42,807 bases of DNA from Bacteroidota bacterium (GTDB lineage: Bacteria; Bacteroidota; Bacteroidia; Chitinophagales; S012-47), in NCBI GenBank assembly GCA_024276745.1, contig JAJRWN010000136.1:1-42807 (forward strand), in the 5' to 3' direction. The translations under genes were made by a program, and so were the position numbers. The notes under the pieces were generated by a model. That model was not told the DNA's origin. It made no database searches and saw nothing but the letters and a program-made list of their open reading frames with translations. Below are positions 25,672 through 34,522 of this stretch, piece by piece. Position 1 is the first letter of the stretch. Every line of letters begins with the position of its first letter.

Positions 25672-27060
25672 ATGGCATACGATTTAATAGTAATTGGAAG
25701 TGGCCCAGGTGGCTATGTAGCAGCCATCAGAGCAGCACAATTAGGAATGAAAGTAGGCGTAATCGAACGCGAATCATTAGGTGGAATTTGCTTAAACTGG
25801 GGTTGCATTCCAACTAAAGCACTATTAAAAAGTGCACAGGTTTTTGAATATATGAATCATGCCAGTGACTATGGTATAACGGCCAAAGAAATAAAAGCAA
25901 ACTTTCCGAAAATGATTAGTCGAAGCAGGGAGGTGGCCAATGGAATGAGCAAAGGCATTCAGTTTTTGTTTAAGAAAAATAAAATTGATCCTATTTATGG
26001 TACGGCAAAACTAATGCCCGGCAAAAAGATACAAGTGACCGATGCCGATGGAAAAATTTTGGAATTCACTGCTAAACACATCATAATTGCTACCGGTGCG
26101 CGTTCGAGGGAATTAGCAAACCTAAAACAAGATCACAATAAAGTTATCGGATACCGGGAAGCCATGAATTTAAAAGAACAACCCAAAAGCATGCTTGTGG
26201 TCGGTGCCGGAGCGATCGGAATTGAATTTGCTTATTTCTATAATTCAATAGGCACCAAAGTAACCCTGGTTGAATTTATGCCAAGAATTGTTCCTGTAGA
26301 AGATGCCGATATATCGAAAGAATTACTACGCAATCTAAAAAAACAAGGCATTAAAATGATGCTTTCTACATCGGTCGAAAATATTGATACCTCGGGCGAG
26401 GGATGCCTGGTAACGGTAAAAACGACAAAAGGAGAGGAGCAAATAAATTGTGATATTGTATTATCAGCTGTGGGTATAAGTCCAAATACAGAAAATATAG
26501 GTCTGGAAAGTTTGGGAATCGCAATGGAAAAATCCCATGTCAAAGTAGATGAAATGTATCGAACCAATGTACCCGGCATTTATGCTATCGGAGATATTAT
26601 TAAAGGTCCTGCATTGGCCCATGTTGCCTCTGCCGAAGGAATAATATGCGTAGAAAATATAGCCGGTAAAAATCCGGAAGCATTGGATTATAATAATCTG
26701 CCGGCATGCACTTATTGCCAGCCCGAAATAGCCTCGGTAGGATATACCGAAGCGCAAGCCAAAGAAGCAGGATATACCTTAAAAATCGGGAAATTTCCGT
26801 TTACAGCCAGTGGAAAAGCCAGTGCAGCCGGAACGAAACAAGGTTTTATAAAAGTAATTTTTGATGCCCAATACGGAGAATGGTTAGGAGCACATTTTAT
26901 AGGTGCCAATGTTACTGAAATGATTTCGGAAGTAGTGGTGGCACGCAAACTCGAAACTACCGGACACGAAATCATTAAATCGGTTCATCCGCATCCGACC
27001 ATGAGTGAAGCAATTATGGAAGCTACCGCTGCCGCTTATGGCGAAGTAATTCATTTATAA
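25672..27060 (+). CDS. lpdA: Dihydrolipoyl dehydrogenase (E3)
   Basis: A 462-residue flavoprotein that reoxidises dihydrolipoamide in 2-oxo acid dehydrogenase and glycine-cleavage complexes. The FAD-binding GSGPGG is at 9-14, the redox disulfide is C40 and C45 in GGICLNWGCIPTK, the NAD-binding GAGAIGIEF is in the middle, and the C-terminal catalytic dyad is H441-E446 in HPHPTMSEAIME. It seems complete and normal in length. It is not next to any E1/E2 genes; the E2 gene of this window is about 20 kb away and on the other strand, so the E3 may serve several complexes. The 111 bases upstream hold only a poorly spaced TATTCTTTG. Confidence 0.96.
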   Translation: MAYDLIVIGSGPGGYVAAIRAAQLGMKVGVIERESLGGICLNWGCIPTKALLKSAQVFEYMNHASDYGITAKEIKANFPKMISRSREVANGMSKGIQFLFKKNKIDPIYGTAKLMPGKKIQVTDADGKILEFTAKHIIIATGARSRELANLKQDHNKVIGYREAMNLKEQPKSMLVVGAGAIGIEFAYFYNSIGTKVTLVEFMPRIVPVEDADISKELLRNLKKQGIKMMLSTSVENIDTSGEGCLVTVKTTKGEEQINCDIVLSAVGISPNTENIGLESLGIAMEKSHVKVDEMYRTNVPGIYAIGDIIKGPALAHVASAEGIICVENIAGKNPEALDYNNLPACTYCQPEIASVGYTEAQAKEAGYTLKIGKFPFTASGKASAAGTKQGFIKVIFDAQYGEWLGAHFIGANVTEMISEVVVARKLETTGHEIIKSVHPHPTMSEAIMEATAAAYGEVIHL

Positions 27061-27112
27061 GCATAAAAATTTATAGCCAAACAAATTTGTTTCTCTGATT
27101 ATTCAGGCCGGA

Positions 27113-27143
27113 TTTTGAATTAACTGGTCTTTGTTTAAATTTG
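27113..27143 (+). promoter_or_regulatory. Candidate promoter for the TPP-riboswitch operon
   Basis: TTTTG (27113-27117) and, after 18 bases, TAAATTTG (27136-27143) match the Bacteroidota -33/-7 pattern. The inferred transcript start (about 27147-27150) coincides with the 5' edge of the aptamer's closing helix. Confidence 0.55.
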
Positions 27144-27146
27144 TTG

Positions 27147-27234
27147 ACTAATTAGCACGGGGGTGCCTTAACATGTCAGGCTGAGATCATACCCTTCAAA
27201 CCTGATCCGGACAATGCCGGTGTAGGGAGTTGGT
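27147..27234 (+). ncRNA. TPP (thiamin pyrophosphate) riboswitch, THI element
   Basis: The conserved thi-box blocks are all visible: GGGGTGCC (27160-27167), CTGAGAT (27181-27187), ACCC (27191-27194), CTGATC (27202-27207) and the GGACAATGCCGG plus TAGGGA segment (27209-27227). The P1 helix is formed by ACTAATT (27147-27153) with AGTTGGT (27228-27234), 7 pairs including three G-U. It precedes a TonB-dependent receptor and an MFS gene and should repress them when TPP is plentiful. No clear U-tract terminator is visible between 27235 and the start codon at 27287, so control may act on translation initiation; that is inference. Confidence 0.96.
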
Positions 27235-27286
27235 AAATGACTTATCTTGCAAACGCCCTGATATTTTAGTATAAAAGCAATTTGTT

Positions 27287-29659
27287 ATGAAGTCTGTTCT
27301 ATCAATCATTTTATCTCTGTTCATCAGCATCAATGTATTCGGTCAATTCAGTATAAGCGGTCAGGTAATAGATAAAAACAGTGGCCAACCATTACCGGCT
27401 GCCAATGTTAAATTACTTAATAATCTTTCACTGGCCGTTACGGATATTGACGGGAATTTTGAATTTAATAAATTAAAAAGCGGTAATTATACGGTTGAAG
27501 TTAGTTATATCGGCTATGAAACAAGCAAGCAATCGATAAAATTAATAAACAATCAAAAAATACTGATTCGTATGCCTACCGTTCATCTCATGCAAGATGA
27601 GGTAATAGTGGTAGGGGTAAAAGCCGGCAACGAAACCCCTGGAAGCAGAACCAACATCAGCAAAAAAGAACTCGAACAAAATAATACGGGTAAAGATTTA
27701 CCATTTTTACTGGAAATGACTCCTTCACTGGTGGCAACATCCGATGCCGGTACCGGAGTAGGCTATACCTCCATGCGTATCAGAGGAAGCGATATCAGCC
27801 GGATAAACGTAACGCTAAACGGAATACCTCTGAACGATCCTGAATCGCAAGGAGTATGGTGGGTGGATTTACCGGATTTGGCAAGCTCTCTCGATCAGGT
27901 TGAAATACAAAGGGGCATAGGTACCAGCAGCAATGGCAGTGGAGCTTTCGGTGCTTCCATAAAATTACAAACCGATAAATTGCGACCCGAACCTTATACC
28001 TATGTATACACCTCCTATGGCTCCTTTTCAACTTTAAAATTTTCTACCCAATTTGGTACCGGCCTCATTAAAGAACATTGGACACTTGATGCTAAACTAA
28101 GTAAAATTCTTTCAAACGGCTATATCGACCGGGCATTTACCAATATGAATTCCCTGTATTTATCGGGTGGATATTATGGTAAAAAATCCATACTGAGGCT
28201 ATTGGCCATCATTGGAAAAGAACATACCTATCAATCGTGGTATGGGGTTCCTCAAGATTCCTTATTGACCAACAGAACCTATAATTACTATACGTATGAT
28301 AACCAAACCGATAATTACTGGCAAGATAATTACCAGGCCCTTTATTCGGTTCAATTAACGCCATCGCTGCTGGTCAATACTGCACTTCATTATACCTGGG
28401 GAAGAGGATATTATGAAGAAATGAAAACAAACCAATCTTATGCAGCTTACCAAATGCCTGATGTAATCGTCAATCAAGATACCCTTACCCGTACAGATTT
28501 AATCCGGCAAAAATGGCTTGATAATGATTTTTACGGTGGCAATATATCCATTAGCTATGATGCAGGAAAACATCTTCATTTCGACTTAGGCTCATCTTAT
28601 AGCTACTATAACGGATCGCATTATGGAAAAGTAATTTGGGCTAAATATGCTTCAACGAGTACTTTCCCCGACCGGTATTACGATAATAAAGGAATCAAAA
28701 CCGACTTTAATAATTATTTGAAAATTAATCTTAGACTTGCTCATGGTATAAACTTTTATGTTGATGCTCAATATAGAAAAATTGATTACCGCTTTCGTGG
28801 TTTCGATGATAGCCTGATGTCTGTAGATCAGCAAGTTATTTTAAACTTTATCAATCCTAAAGGTGGTATTAACTGGAGACTGAACAGCAGAAACAAAATA
28901 TATGCATCATGGGCCATGAGTAATCATGAACCCGGTCGTGACGAATATGTTCAATCCAGCCCATCGTCAAGACCTTTGCCCGAAAACATGAAGGATATTG
29001 AAGCCGGATATGCATTTACCGGCAATCATCTTCGAATACTATTGAATTATTATAGAATGGATTATATAAATCAACTTGTATTAAGCGGTCAGATTAACGA
29101 TGTGGGTGCATATATCAGGCATAATGTAGGCAAAAGCCTGAGACAAGGTGTGGAACTATCCTTATCAGCCAATATTTTAAAACACCTCAATTTGGAGATT
29201 AATTTTGCGTATAGCCAGAATAAACTGTTTGACTATGTTTATTTTATCGATAATTATGATAATGGTTCACAAGTTTCCATGCATTTATCAGAATCGACTA
29301 TCGCTTTTTCACCATCTATTATTTCATCAGGAAGAATAAACTGGGAACCGGTAAAGCATTTAAAAACAAGCTGGACTTCGAAATATGTAGGCAAACAATA
29401 TTTGGATAATACCCAGGATGAAACTAAGATTATACAAGCCTATTTAATCCATGATTTTCAAATTGCTTATCATATAAACCGGATTAAGATTTTTGAAGGG
29501 ATTGATTTAAGCATCAGTATTTTTAATTTGTTGAATGCATTTTATGAATCGAACGGATATACCTACAGTTATATACAAGGTGGGCAAACCATAATAAAAA
29601 ACTTTTACTATCCGCAAGCCGGCCGGCATTATCAGTTAGGTTTGATGTTCAAAATATAG
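27287..29659 (+). CDS. TonB-dependent receptor, probable outer-membrane thiamin transporter
   Basis: A 790-residue outer-membrane receptor. Signal peptide 1-20 (ends VFGQ), then a carboxypeptidase-regulatory-like domain (about 22-103; SGQVIDKNSGQPLPAANVKL), a TonB-box-like DEVIVVG near 104-110, a plug domain (about 120-235; MRIRGSDISRINVTLNGIPLNDPESQGVWW) and a long C-terminal beta barrel ending in an aromatic strand (YQLGLMFKI). The plug contains the usual QVEIQRGIGTSSNGSGAFGASI. The TPP riboswitch directly upstream points to thiamin or a thiamin precursor as substrate, in line with TPP-regulated receptors known from Bacteroidota. The following MFS gene starts 4 bases after the stop, so the pair should be one transcript. 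Confidence 0.92.
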   Translation: MKSVLSIILSLFISINVFGQFSISGQVIDKNSGQPLPAANVKLLNNLSLAVTDIDGNFEFNKLKSGNYTVEVSYIGYETSKQSIKLINNQKILIRMPTVHLMQDEVIVVGVKAGNETPGSRTNISKKELEQNNTGKDLPFLLEMTPSLVATSDAGTGVGYTSMRIRGSDISRINVTLNGIPLNDPESQGVWWVDLPDLASSLDQVEIQRGIGTSSNGSGAFGASIKLQTDKLRPEPYTYVYTSYGSFSTLKFSTQFGTGLIKEHWTLDAKLSKILSNGYIDRAFTNMNSLYLSGGYYGKKSILRLLAIIGKEHTYQSWYGVPQDSLLTNRTYNYYTYDNQTDNYWQDNYQALYSVQLTPSLLVNTALHYTWGRGYYEEMKTNQSYAAYQMPDVIVNQDTLTRTDLIRQKWLDNDFYGGNISISYDAGKHLHFDLGSSYSYYNGSHYGKVIWAKYASTSTFPDRYYDNKGIKTDFNNYLKINLRLAHGINFYVDAQYRKIDYRFRGFDDSLMSVDQQVILNFINPKGGINWRLNSRNKIYASWAMSNHEPGRDEYVQSSPSSRPLPENMKDIEAGYAFTGNHLRILLNYYRMDYINQLVLSGQINDVGAYIRHNVGKSLRQGVELSLSANILKHLNLEINFAYSQNKLFDYVYFIDNYDNGSQVSMHLSESTIAFSPSIISSGRINWEPVKHLKTSWTSKYVGKQYLDNTQDETKIIQAYLIHDFQIAYHINRIKIFEGIDLSISIFNLLNAFYESNGYTYSYIQGGQTIIKNFYYPQAGRHYQLGLMFKI

Positions 29660-29663
29660 GCTT

Positions 29664-30854
29664 ATGAACTCAGCACGAAAACAACTCATTTCAAGAAGTG
29701 TATGGGTATTGTCGTTCGTTAGTTTATTTACCGATATAGCATCAGAGATGTTGTATCCGGTCATGCCGGTTTATCTTAGAAGTATCGGTTTTTCAGTGCT
29801 TTTGATTGGTGTTCTCGAAGGTATTGCTGAAGCCACTGCCGGGCTGAGTAAAGGATATTTCGGACATATTTCGGATTTAAAAAGGAAAAGGGTTTCTTTT
29901 ATTCGAAGCGGTTATAGCATCAGTGCTTTTGCCAAACCCCTGCTGGCTCTGTTTACCTATCCATTTTGGATTTTATCGGTTCGAACCATGGATCGTCTCG
30001 GTAAAGGCATCAGAACAGGGGCACGGGATGCACTGCTCTCAGCCGAATCGAATACCCAAACAAAAGGTAAAGTATTCGGCTTACACAGGGGTATGGATAC
30101 GCTGGGGGCAGCTATAGGTCCTGCTATGGCTTTGATTTTCCTGTTTTACTATCCCGGGAAATACCGGATCTTATTTCTCCTGGCTTTGATACCCGGTTTA
30201 ATTGCAATATGGCTTACTTTATTACTCAAAGATTCTAACAAAATAAAAAGTTCGAAATCGATAAAATGGCCCGGATTTTTGTCTTTTATCAATTACTTCA
30301 AAACAGCCCGGCCTACTTATAAAAAGTTAGTCTATGGCTTATGGTTTTTTACTTTATTCAACAGCTCCGATATTTTTTTATTATTGATGCTTAAACATAC
30401 AGGTCTTGGAGATTTACAAGTTATAGGTATTTATATTTTTTACAATCTCGTGTATGCTTTATTTGCCTATCCATTCGGTGCATTGGGCGATAAACTGGGC
30501 TTAAAGTTTACTTTAATGGGAGGCACGCTTATTTTCAGTTTAGTGTATTTCGGTATGGCCTTTTTGAGTGGTATTCAATGGTTTTTACTGATTTTTTTCT
30601 TTTACGGCCTGTATGCCGCTTCCACTGAAAGCATTGCAAAAGCATGGATAAGCAATCTGGTAAACGCTAACGAAACCGCTACTGCCATTGGTGCCTATGA
30701 AGCCTTTAGAAGCCTGGCAACATTGCTAGCCAGCGTAACAGCAGGATTATTCTGGTTGCGTTTCGGTCCTCAAGTTACATTTACGCTATCTGCAATAGCA
30801 GCATTATTTACTTTCTTTTACCTTGGAATGGTAGTAAAAACCTCAACAAAATAA
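29664..30854 (+). CDS. MFS transporter, candidate inner-membrane thiamin or precursor permease
   Basis: A 396-residue polytopic membrane protein with about 12 transmembrane helices and major-facilitator features: SLFTDIASEMLYPVMPVYL in the first helix, the loop-2/3-type basic segment GHISDLKRKRVSFIRSG, and RTMDRLGKGIRTGARDALL between helices 4 and 5. The equivalent C-terminal-half loop appears in GALGDKLGLK. The sequence alone does not give the substrate. Position 4 bases after a riboswitch-controlled receptor gene suggests that it carries the receptor's cargo across the inner membrane, a place usually filled by PnuT in Bacteroidota thiamin operons. Drug or other export remains possible. A hairpin terminator follows and includes the stop codon. 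Confidence 0.88.
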   Translation: MNSARKQLISRSVWVLSFVSLFTDIASEMLYPVMPVYLRSIGFSVLLIGVLEGIAEATAGLSKGYFGHISDLKRKRVSFIRSGYSISAFAKPLLALFTYPFWILSVRTMDRLGKGIRTGARDALLSAESNTQTKGKVFGLHRGMDTLGAAIGPAMALIFLFYYPGKYRILFLLALIPGLIAIWLTLLLKDSNKIKSSKSIKWPGFLSFINYFKTARPTYKKLVYGLWFFTLFNSSDIFLLLMLKHTGLGDLQVIGIYIFYNLVYALFAYPFGALGDKLGLKFTLMGGTLIFSLVYFGMAFLSGIQWFLLIFFFYGLYAASTESIAKAWISNLVNANETATAIGAYEAFRSLATLLASVTAGLFWLRFGPQVTFTLSAIAALFTFFYLGMVVKTSTK

Positions 30855-30879
30855 GGGCAACTTCTTGAGCTGCCCTTAT
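30851..30879. terminator. Bidirectional hairpin terminator between the MFS gene and ftsZ
   Basis: ATAAGGGCA (30851-30859) and TGCCCTTAT (30871-30879) form a perfect 9-base stem with an 11-base loop between two convergent genes. The minus-strand side is followed by a T-rich stretch (TTTGTTGAGG), so the hairpin is best placed to end the long division-cluster transcript; the plus-side T tract is poor. Confidence 0.65.
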
Positions 30880-30920
30880 CATTCAACCAAAAATAATCAG
30901 AAATGGATATGCCCTTTTGA

Positions 30921-32426
30921 TTAGTCAACATTATCGTGCAAAAAACTGTTGTTCTTACGCAATTCAATTTTTTTGTTAGCACCTGTTCCATCCTCATTTA
31001 AGCCTAATGTATAGCGTGAATAAGATTGTTCTGATGAATGCACCGGTTTTATAAATTCGATATTATTTCTTTTAAAGGCCGGTTCACTTTCGAGGTGATC
31101 GATATTTTGAGGATCTTGTAAATCCAGACTAAATTTTCTCAATCTTTCTTTTCTTTCCGTATCGTTGATTTGCCGGTCTTGCATTTTATTCGGCATATCA
31201 TTATCAATATCATTTTCACCGGCTGATTTATTAATCAATTCATTGTTGTCCGGAATAACGGGTTGAAAATCCTTATTTGGATTAAGATTAAATTCGAAAG
31301 TAGTTTGTTCTGTTTTTTTAGTTTGTTTTTTTAAGTCATTATCTTCATTCACTTTTAGCTCAATATCACTTGTTTTTTCAGCTTGATTTTTTGCTTCCTC
31401 GGGTAAGGTATCGGGTTCCAGATGCCGGATAACTTTCTTGTTGGAATTAAGCTCATTATCGCTGTCCATTTCGTTTGATTTAAAACCGGTAGCAATAATG
31501 GTTACATTAATTTTCTCATCCAGACGCTCATCTTTACAATTTCCCCAAATAATATCGGTAGCACCGGTTTCTTCGGTAATCCGGCCCATTATTTCATTTA
31601 TTTCGCTAACCTTAATACCTTTAGTACCTGATGTAATATTGAGTAAAATATTGGAAGCTCCACGAATATCGCTATCGTTTAATAATGGTGATGACAATGC
31701 TCCTTCAACGGCCCGAAGTGCCCGGTGCTCTCCTTCAGCCGAAGCCATACCGATAATAGCAACACCACTATCGTTCATCACATACTTCACATCCTGAAAA
31801 TCGACATTAATCTGTCCGGGAATTGTAATAATTTCGGCAATTCCCTTAGCTGCCGATAAGAGTACTTCATCTGCTTTTTCAAAGGCTTCTTCCAAACTAA
31901 GGTCAGTATAAATATTACACATTTTATCATTTGAGATAACAATAACGGCATCTGCATATTTCCTCAATTCTTCCAGACCTTCCTTAGCTTGTTTGGTTTT
32001 TCTGGGACCTTCACTTAATAACGGAAGCGTAATAATGGCAACCGTAAGAATATCCATTTCACGGGCTAATTTGGCGATAACCGGAGCACCTCCGGTACCG
32101 GTGCCTCCCCCCATGCCGGCTGTGATAAATACCATTTTGGTATTGGCATTCAGTATTTCCTTGATCTCCTCTTCGGATTCCTCTGTAGATTGCCGCCCTT
32201 TTTCGGGTACGGAACCCGCACCACAACCTTCGGTAAGATGAATACCCAATTGAATTCTATTGGGAACCGGACTTAAATCAAGTGCTTGCGAATCGGTATT
32301 ACAGACTACAAAATTTACACCCTCAATTCCCTTATTAAACATATTGTTAACCGCATTGGAACCGCAACCACCAATACCGATAACCTTAATGATAGATGAT
32401 TTTTCTTTTGGCAAATCAAACTGCAT
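30921..32426 (-). CDS. ftsZ: Cell division GTPase FtsZ
   Basis: A 501-residue tubulin homologue that forms the division ring. GTP-binding GGGTGTGG is at 106-113 and the T7 loop NVDFQD at 207-212 carries the catalytic aspartates D209 and D212. The globular core ends near residue 320. A long charged linker of about 150 residues rich in Asn, Asp, Glu and Lys follows, and the protein ends in the Bacteroidota-type tail with SRYTLGL and NNSFLHDNVD, likely the partner-binding peptide. It is the last gene of the dcw cluster, 31 bases after ftsA, and is followed by a hairpin terminator. Confidence 0.98.
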   Translation of the reverse strand: MQFDLPKEKSSIIKVIGIGGCGSNAVNNMFNKGIEGVNFVVCNTDSQALDLSPVPNRIQLGIHLTEGCGAGSVPEKGRQSTEESEEEIKEILNANTKMVFITAGMGGGTGTGGAPVIAKLAREMDILTVAIITLPLLSEGPRKTKQAKEGLEELRKYADAVIVISNDKMCNIYTDLSLEEAFEKADEVLLSAAKGIAEIITIPGQINVDFQDVKYVMNDSGVAIIGMASAEGEHRALRAVEGALSSPLLNDSDIRGASNILLNITSGTKGIKVSEINEIMGRITEETGATDIIWGNCKDERLDEKINVTIIATGFKSNEMDSDNELNSNKKVIRHLEPDTLPEEAKNQAEKTSDIELKVNEDNDLKKQTKKTEQTTFEFNLNPNKDFQPVIPDNNELINKSAGENDIDNDMPNKMQDRQINDTERKERLRKFSLDLQDPQNIDHLESEPAFKRNNIEFIKPVHSSEQSYSRYTLGLNEDGTGANKKIELRKNNSFLHDNVD

Positions 32427-32457
32427 ATTCTTCTATTTAAATGAATAATGATATATT

Positions 32458-33747
32458 TTATAACTTTTCGTCATTTTCGGTCATGAAATCACCACCTCGT
32501 TTTATCCAGCCTCCAATCAATTCCATGAGTCCATCCTTTTTGCTTTTTCCCTTATCTTCTTTACCCACCATTTCTGGTTGATTGATATTTGCACCAATAT
32601 CAGAGAAACCTTTAATAATCAGCCCCAAACCGGTAGCATACATCGGATTTTTCACTTCATCAATATCAGTTCTTGCTAGATGTGCAACAGGAGCACCGAT
32701 ACGGGTTTCCATACCGGTAACGTATTCAACCAATTGTTTACAATTTTTGATTTGAGAACCTCCTCCGGTCATTACAATACCGCCAATCAAACGGTCTGCA
32801 AATCCTGATGAATTGATTTGATAATGCACATGCTCCATAATTTCTTTCATTCGGGCATTGATAATTTGCGCCAGATTGAATGAGGAAATTTCTTTGGGTT
32901 CTCTTCCTTTTACAGCAGCTACAATAACAATTTCATTTTTCTGATACTCCATAGGTAAAGCCGATCCATATTGCACTTTCATCAATTCGGCTTGCTGCGA
33001 CATGATTCTGAGTCCTTCTTTAATATCTCTCGATATAACATTTCCTCCAAATGGAATAACCACAGTATGCCGGATGATTCCATCCTGGAATATGGCAATA
33101 TCAGTAGTACCTCCTCCAATATCAATAAGGGCTACACCGGCTTCCTTTTCTTCGTTGGTTAATACCGAATCGGCCGATGCAAGTGGCTCAAGAACCAAAC
33201 CTTTTACTTGTAATCCGGCTTTTTCTACACATCGGTATATATTCCGGATTGCATTATTTTGCCCAACAATAATGTGAAAATTTGCTTCCAGCCGGGAACC
33301 GTTCATGCCAATCGGATTCAAAATACCTTGTTCGTTATCAACAATAAATTCCTGAGGTAATACATGGATAATCTTTTCACCCGGATTTAAAGATAACTTG
33401 TACATATCGTTGCTGAGATTCACAACATCCTGATGGCTAATCTCCAATTCCCGGTCGGCCCGTGTAAGAATGCCCCGATGCTGCAAGCTTCTGATATGCT
33501 GGCCTGCAATGCCTACATATACTTCACCTATCTTGATTGCTGCATTTTTTTCAGCTTCACCTACGGCTGCTTTAATCGCATTGATTGTTTCGGTGATGTT
33601 AGCTACTACACCTCTCAATACACCTGATGAAGGGGATTTACCCATACCCAAAACTTCAATTTTCTGATGCTCTGTCATACGGCCTACGATGGCCGAAATT
33701 TTGGTGGTTCCGATGTCTAAACCGACTACTAGTTCATTTTTTTTCAT
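32458..33747 (-). CDS. ftsA: Cell division protein FtsA (actin-like)
   Basis: A 429-residue actin-like ATPase that tethers FtsZ to the membrane. The phosphate-1 motif is VGLDIGTTKISAIVG at 8-22, and the second phosphate region is ALIDIGGGTTDIAIF. A further glycine motif is GGIVMTGGGSQIKN. The SHS2-like 1C subdomain occupies about residues 85-165. Near the C-terminus LMELIGGWIKRGGDFM could be an amphipathic membrane-targeting helix, followed by a short acidic tail. It sits between ftsQ (7-base gap) and ftsZ, the usual order. Confidence 0.97.
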   Translation of the reverse strand: MKKNELVVGLDIGTTKISAIVGRMTEHQKIEVLGMGKSPSSGVLRGVVANITETINAIKAAVGEAEKNAAIKIGEVYVGIAGQHIRSLQHRGILTRADRELEISHQDVVNLSNDMYKLSLNPGEKIIHVLPQEFIVDNEQGILNPIGMNGSRLEANFHIIVGQNNAIRNIYRCVEKAGLQVKGLVLEPLASADSVLTNEEKEAGVALIDIGGGTTDIAIFQDGIIRHTVVIPFGGNVISRDIKEGLRIMSQQAELMKVQYGSALPMEYQKNEIVIVAAVKGREPKEISSFNLAQIINARMKEIMEHVHYQINSSGFADRLIGGIVMTGGGSQIKNCKQLVEYVTGMETRIGAPVAHLARTDIDEVKNPMYATGLGLIIKGFSDIGANINQPEMVGKEDKGKSKKDGLMELIGGWIKRGGDFMTENDEKL

Positions 33748-33754
33748 ATCCTGA

Positions 33755-34522
33755 TTATCGTTTTGTACAAACTATTTGGTTCTTATATCTTAAATCAATT
33801 TCCTTGTATCTGTTCCAACCCCTGCTTAGAGCTTCGTGCCGGTAAAACAATCGAAGATGATTAAACTTCTCTTCTATCCTTTCTGCCTCTCCCAATACAA
33901 TAATCTGATCTCCTATTTTGGGAATAATTTCAAAACCTTTCTGTTTATCTATCAGCAATTGCTCGGTGAAAGATGAAAGAAATTCATCCTCCTGAATCAC
34001 GCTGATAATTTGCATCAATGCATTCATTTTACCGGGCAATATTTCCTTATCATTCAACAGACTAACTACCGGAACCCTTGCAGTAAATTTACCCGATAAT
34101 GGTATTTTTTGTTGTAATACATCAAAATAATAACTCACATTATCTTTGTTGAAAACCCTTACTATAGGTTTCCTTTGCTCAATATTGATCAATAGATTTC
34201 CCTGGATATTAAAAAATACATTAGCATGGGCTACATAAGGATTTGATTCAATTACGGATTCGAGTGAATCAATTTTTATGTCAGATAAGCGACTTCCCCG
34301 AATCGGTTTGTCTCCATTAAATCTGATAATATTCAGAATATCAGCTTTGTCAAGGAAGTAAATGCCATTTTCATAACCTATATTTACATCTATAAACTCT
34401 TGACATTTAGAACTATACTTGCTTTTTGAAGCAAAAGAAAGTAATGTGCTCAACACAATAATGCTTAGAAACCATATAAACGGTTTTAAATAATGAAGTA
34501 TGTTTTTAAATTTCCTACTCAT
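33755..34522 (-). CDS. ftsQ: Cell division protein FtsQ
   Basis: A 255-residue bitopic protein: a short basic cytoplasmic start, one transmembrane segment (about 12-31, FIWFLSIIVLSTLLSFA), a POTRA-like domain (about 35-115; YFLDKADILNIIRFNGDKPI then SNPYVAHANVFFNIQGNLLINIEQRKPIVRV), and a beta-rich C-terminal domain. It belongs to the divisome core connecting cytoplasmic and periplasmic components. Primary sequence is poorly conserved in this family; position between murC and ftsA strongly supports the call. Its ATG overlaps the murC stop by 4 bases. Confidence 0.92.
   Translation of the reverse strand: MSRKFKNILHYLKPFIWFLSIIVLSTLLSFASKSKYSSKCQEFIDVNIGYENGIYFLDKADILNIIRFNGDKPIRGSRLSDIKIDSLESVIESNPYVAHANVFFNIQGNLLINIEQRKPIVRVFNKDNVSYYFDVLQQKIPLSGKFTARVPVVSLLNDKEILPGKMNALMQIISVIQEDEFLSSFTEQLLIDKQKGFEIIPKIGDQIIVLGEAERIEEKFNHLRLFYRHEALSRGWNRYKEIDLRYKNQIVCTKR

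Noticed and set aside
31438-32448. Several plus-strand open frames opposite ftsZ
   Set aside because: They mirror a strongly supported conserved gene, show no domain or promoter, and have compositions expected of antisense frames.
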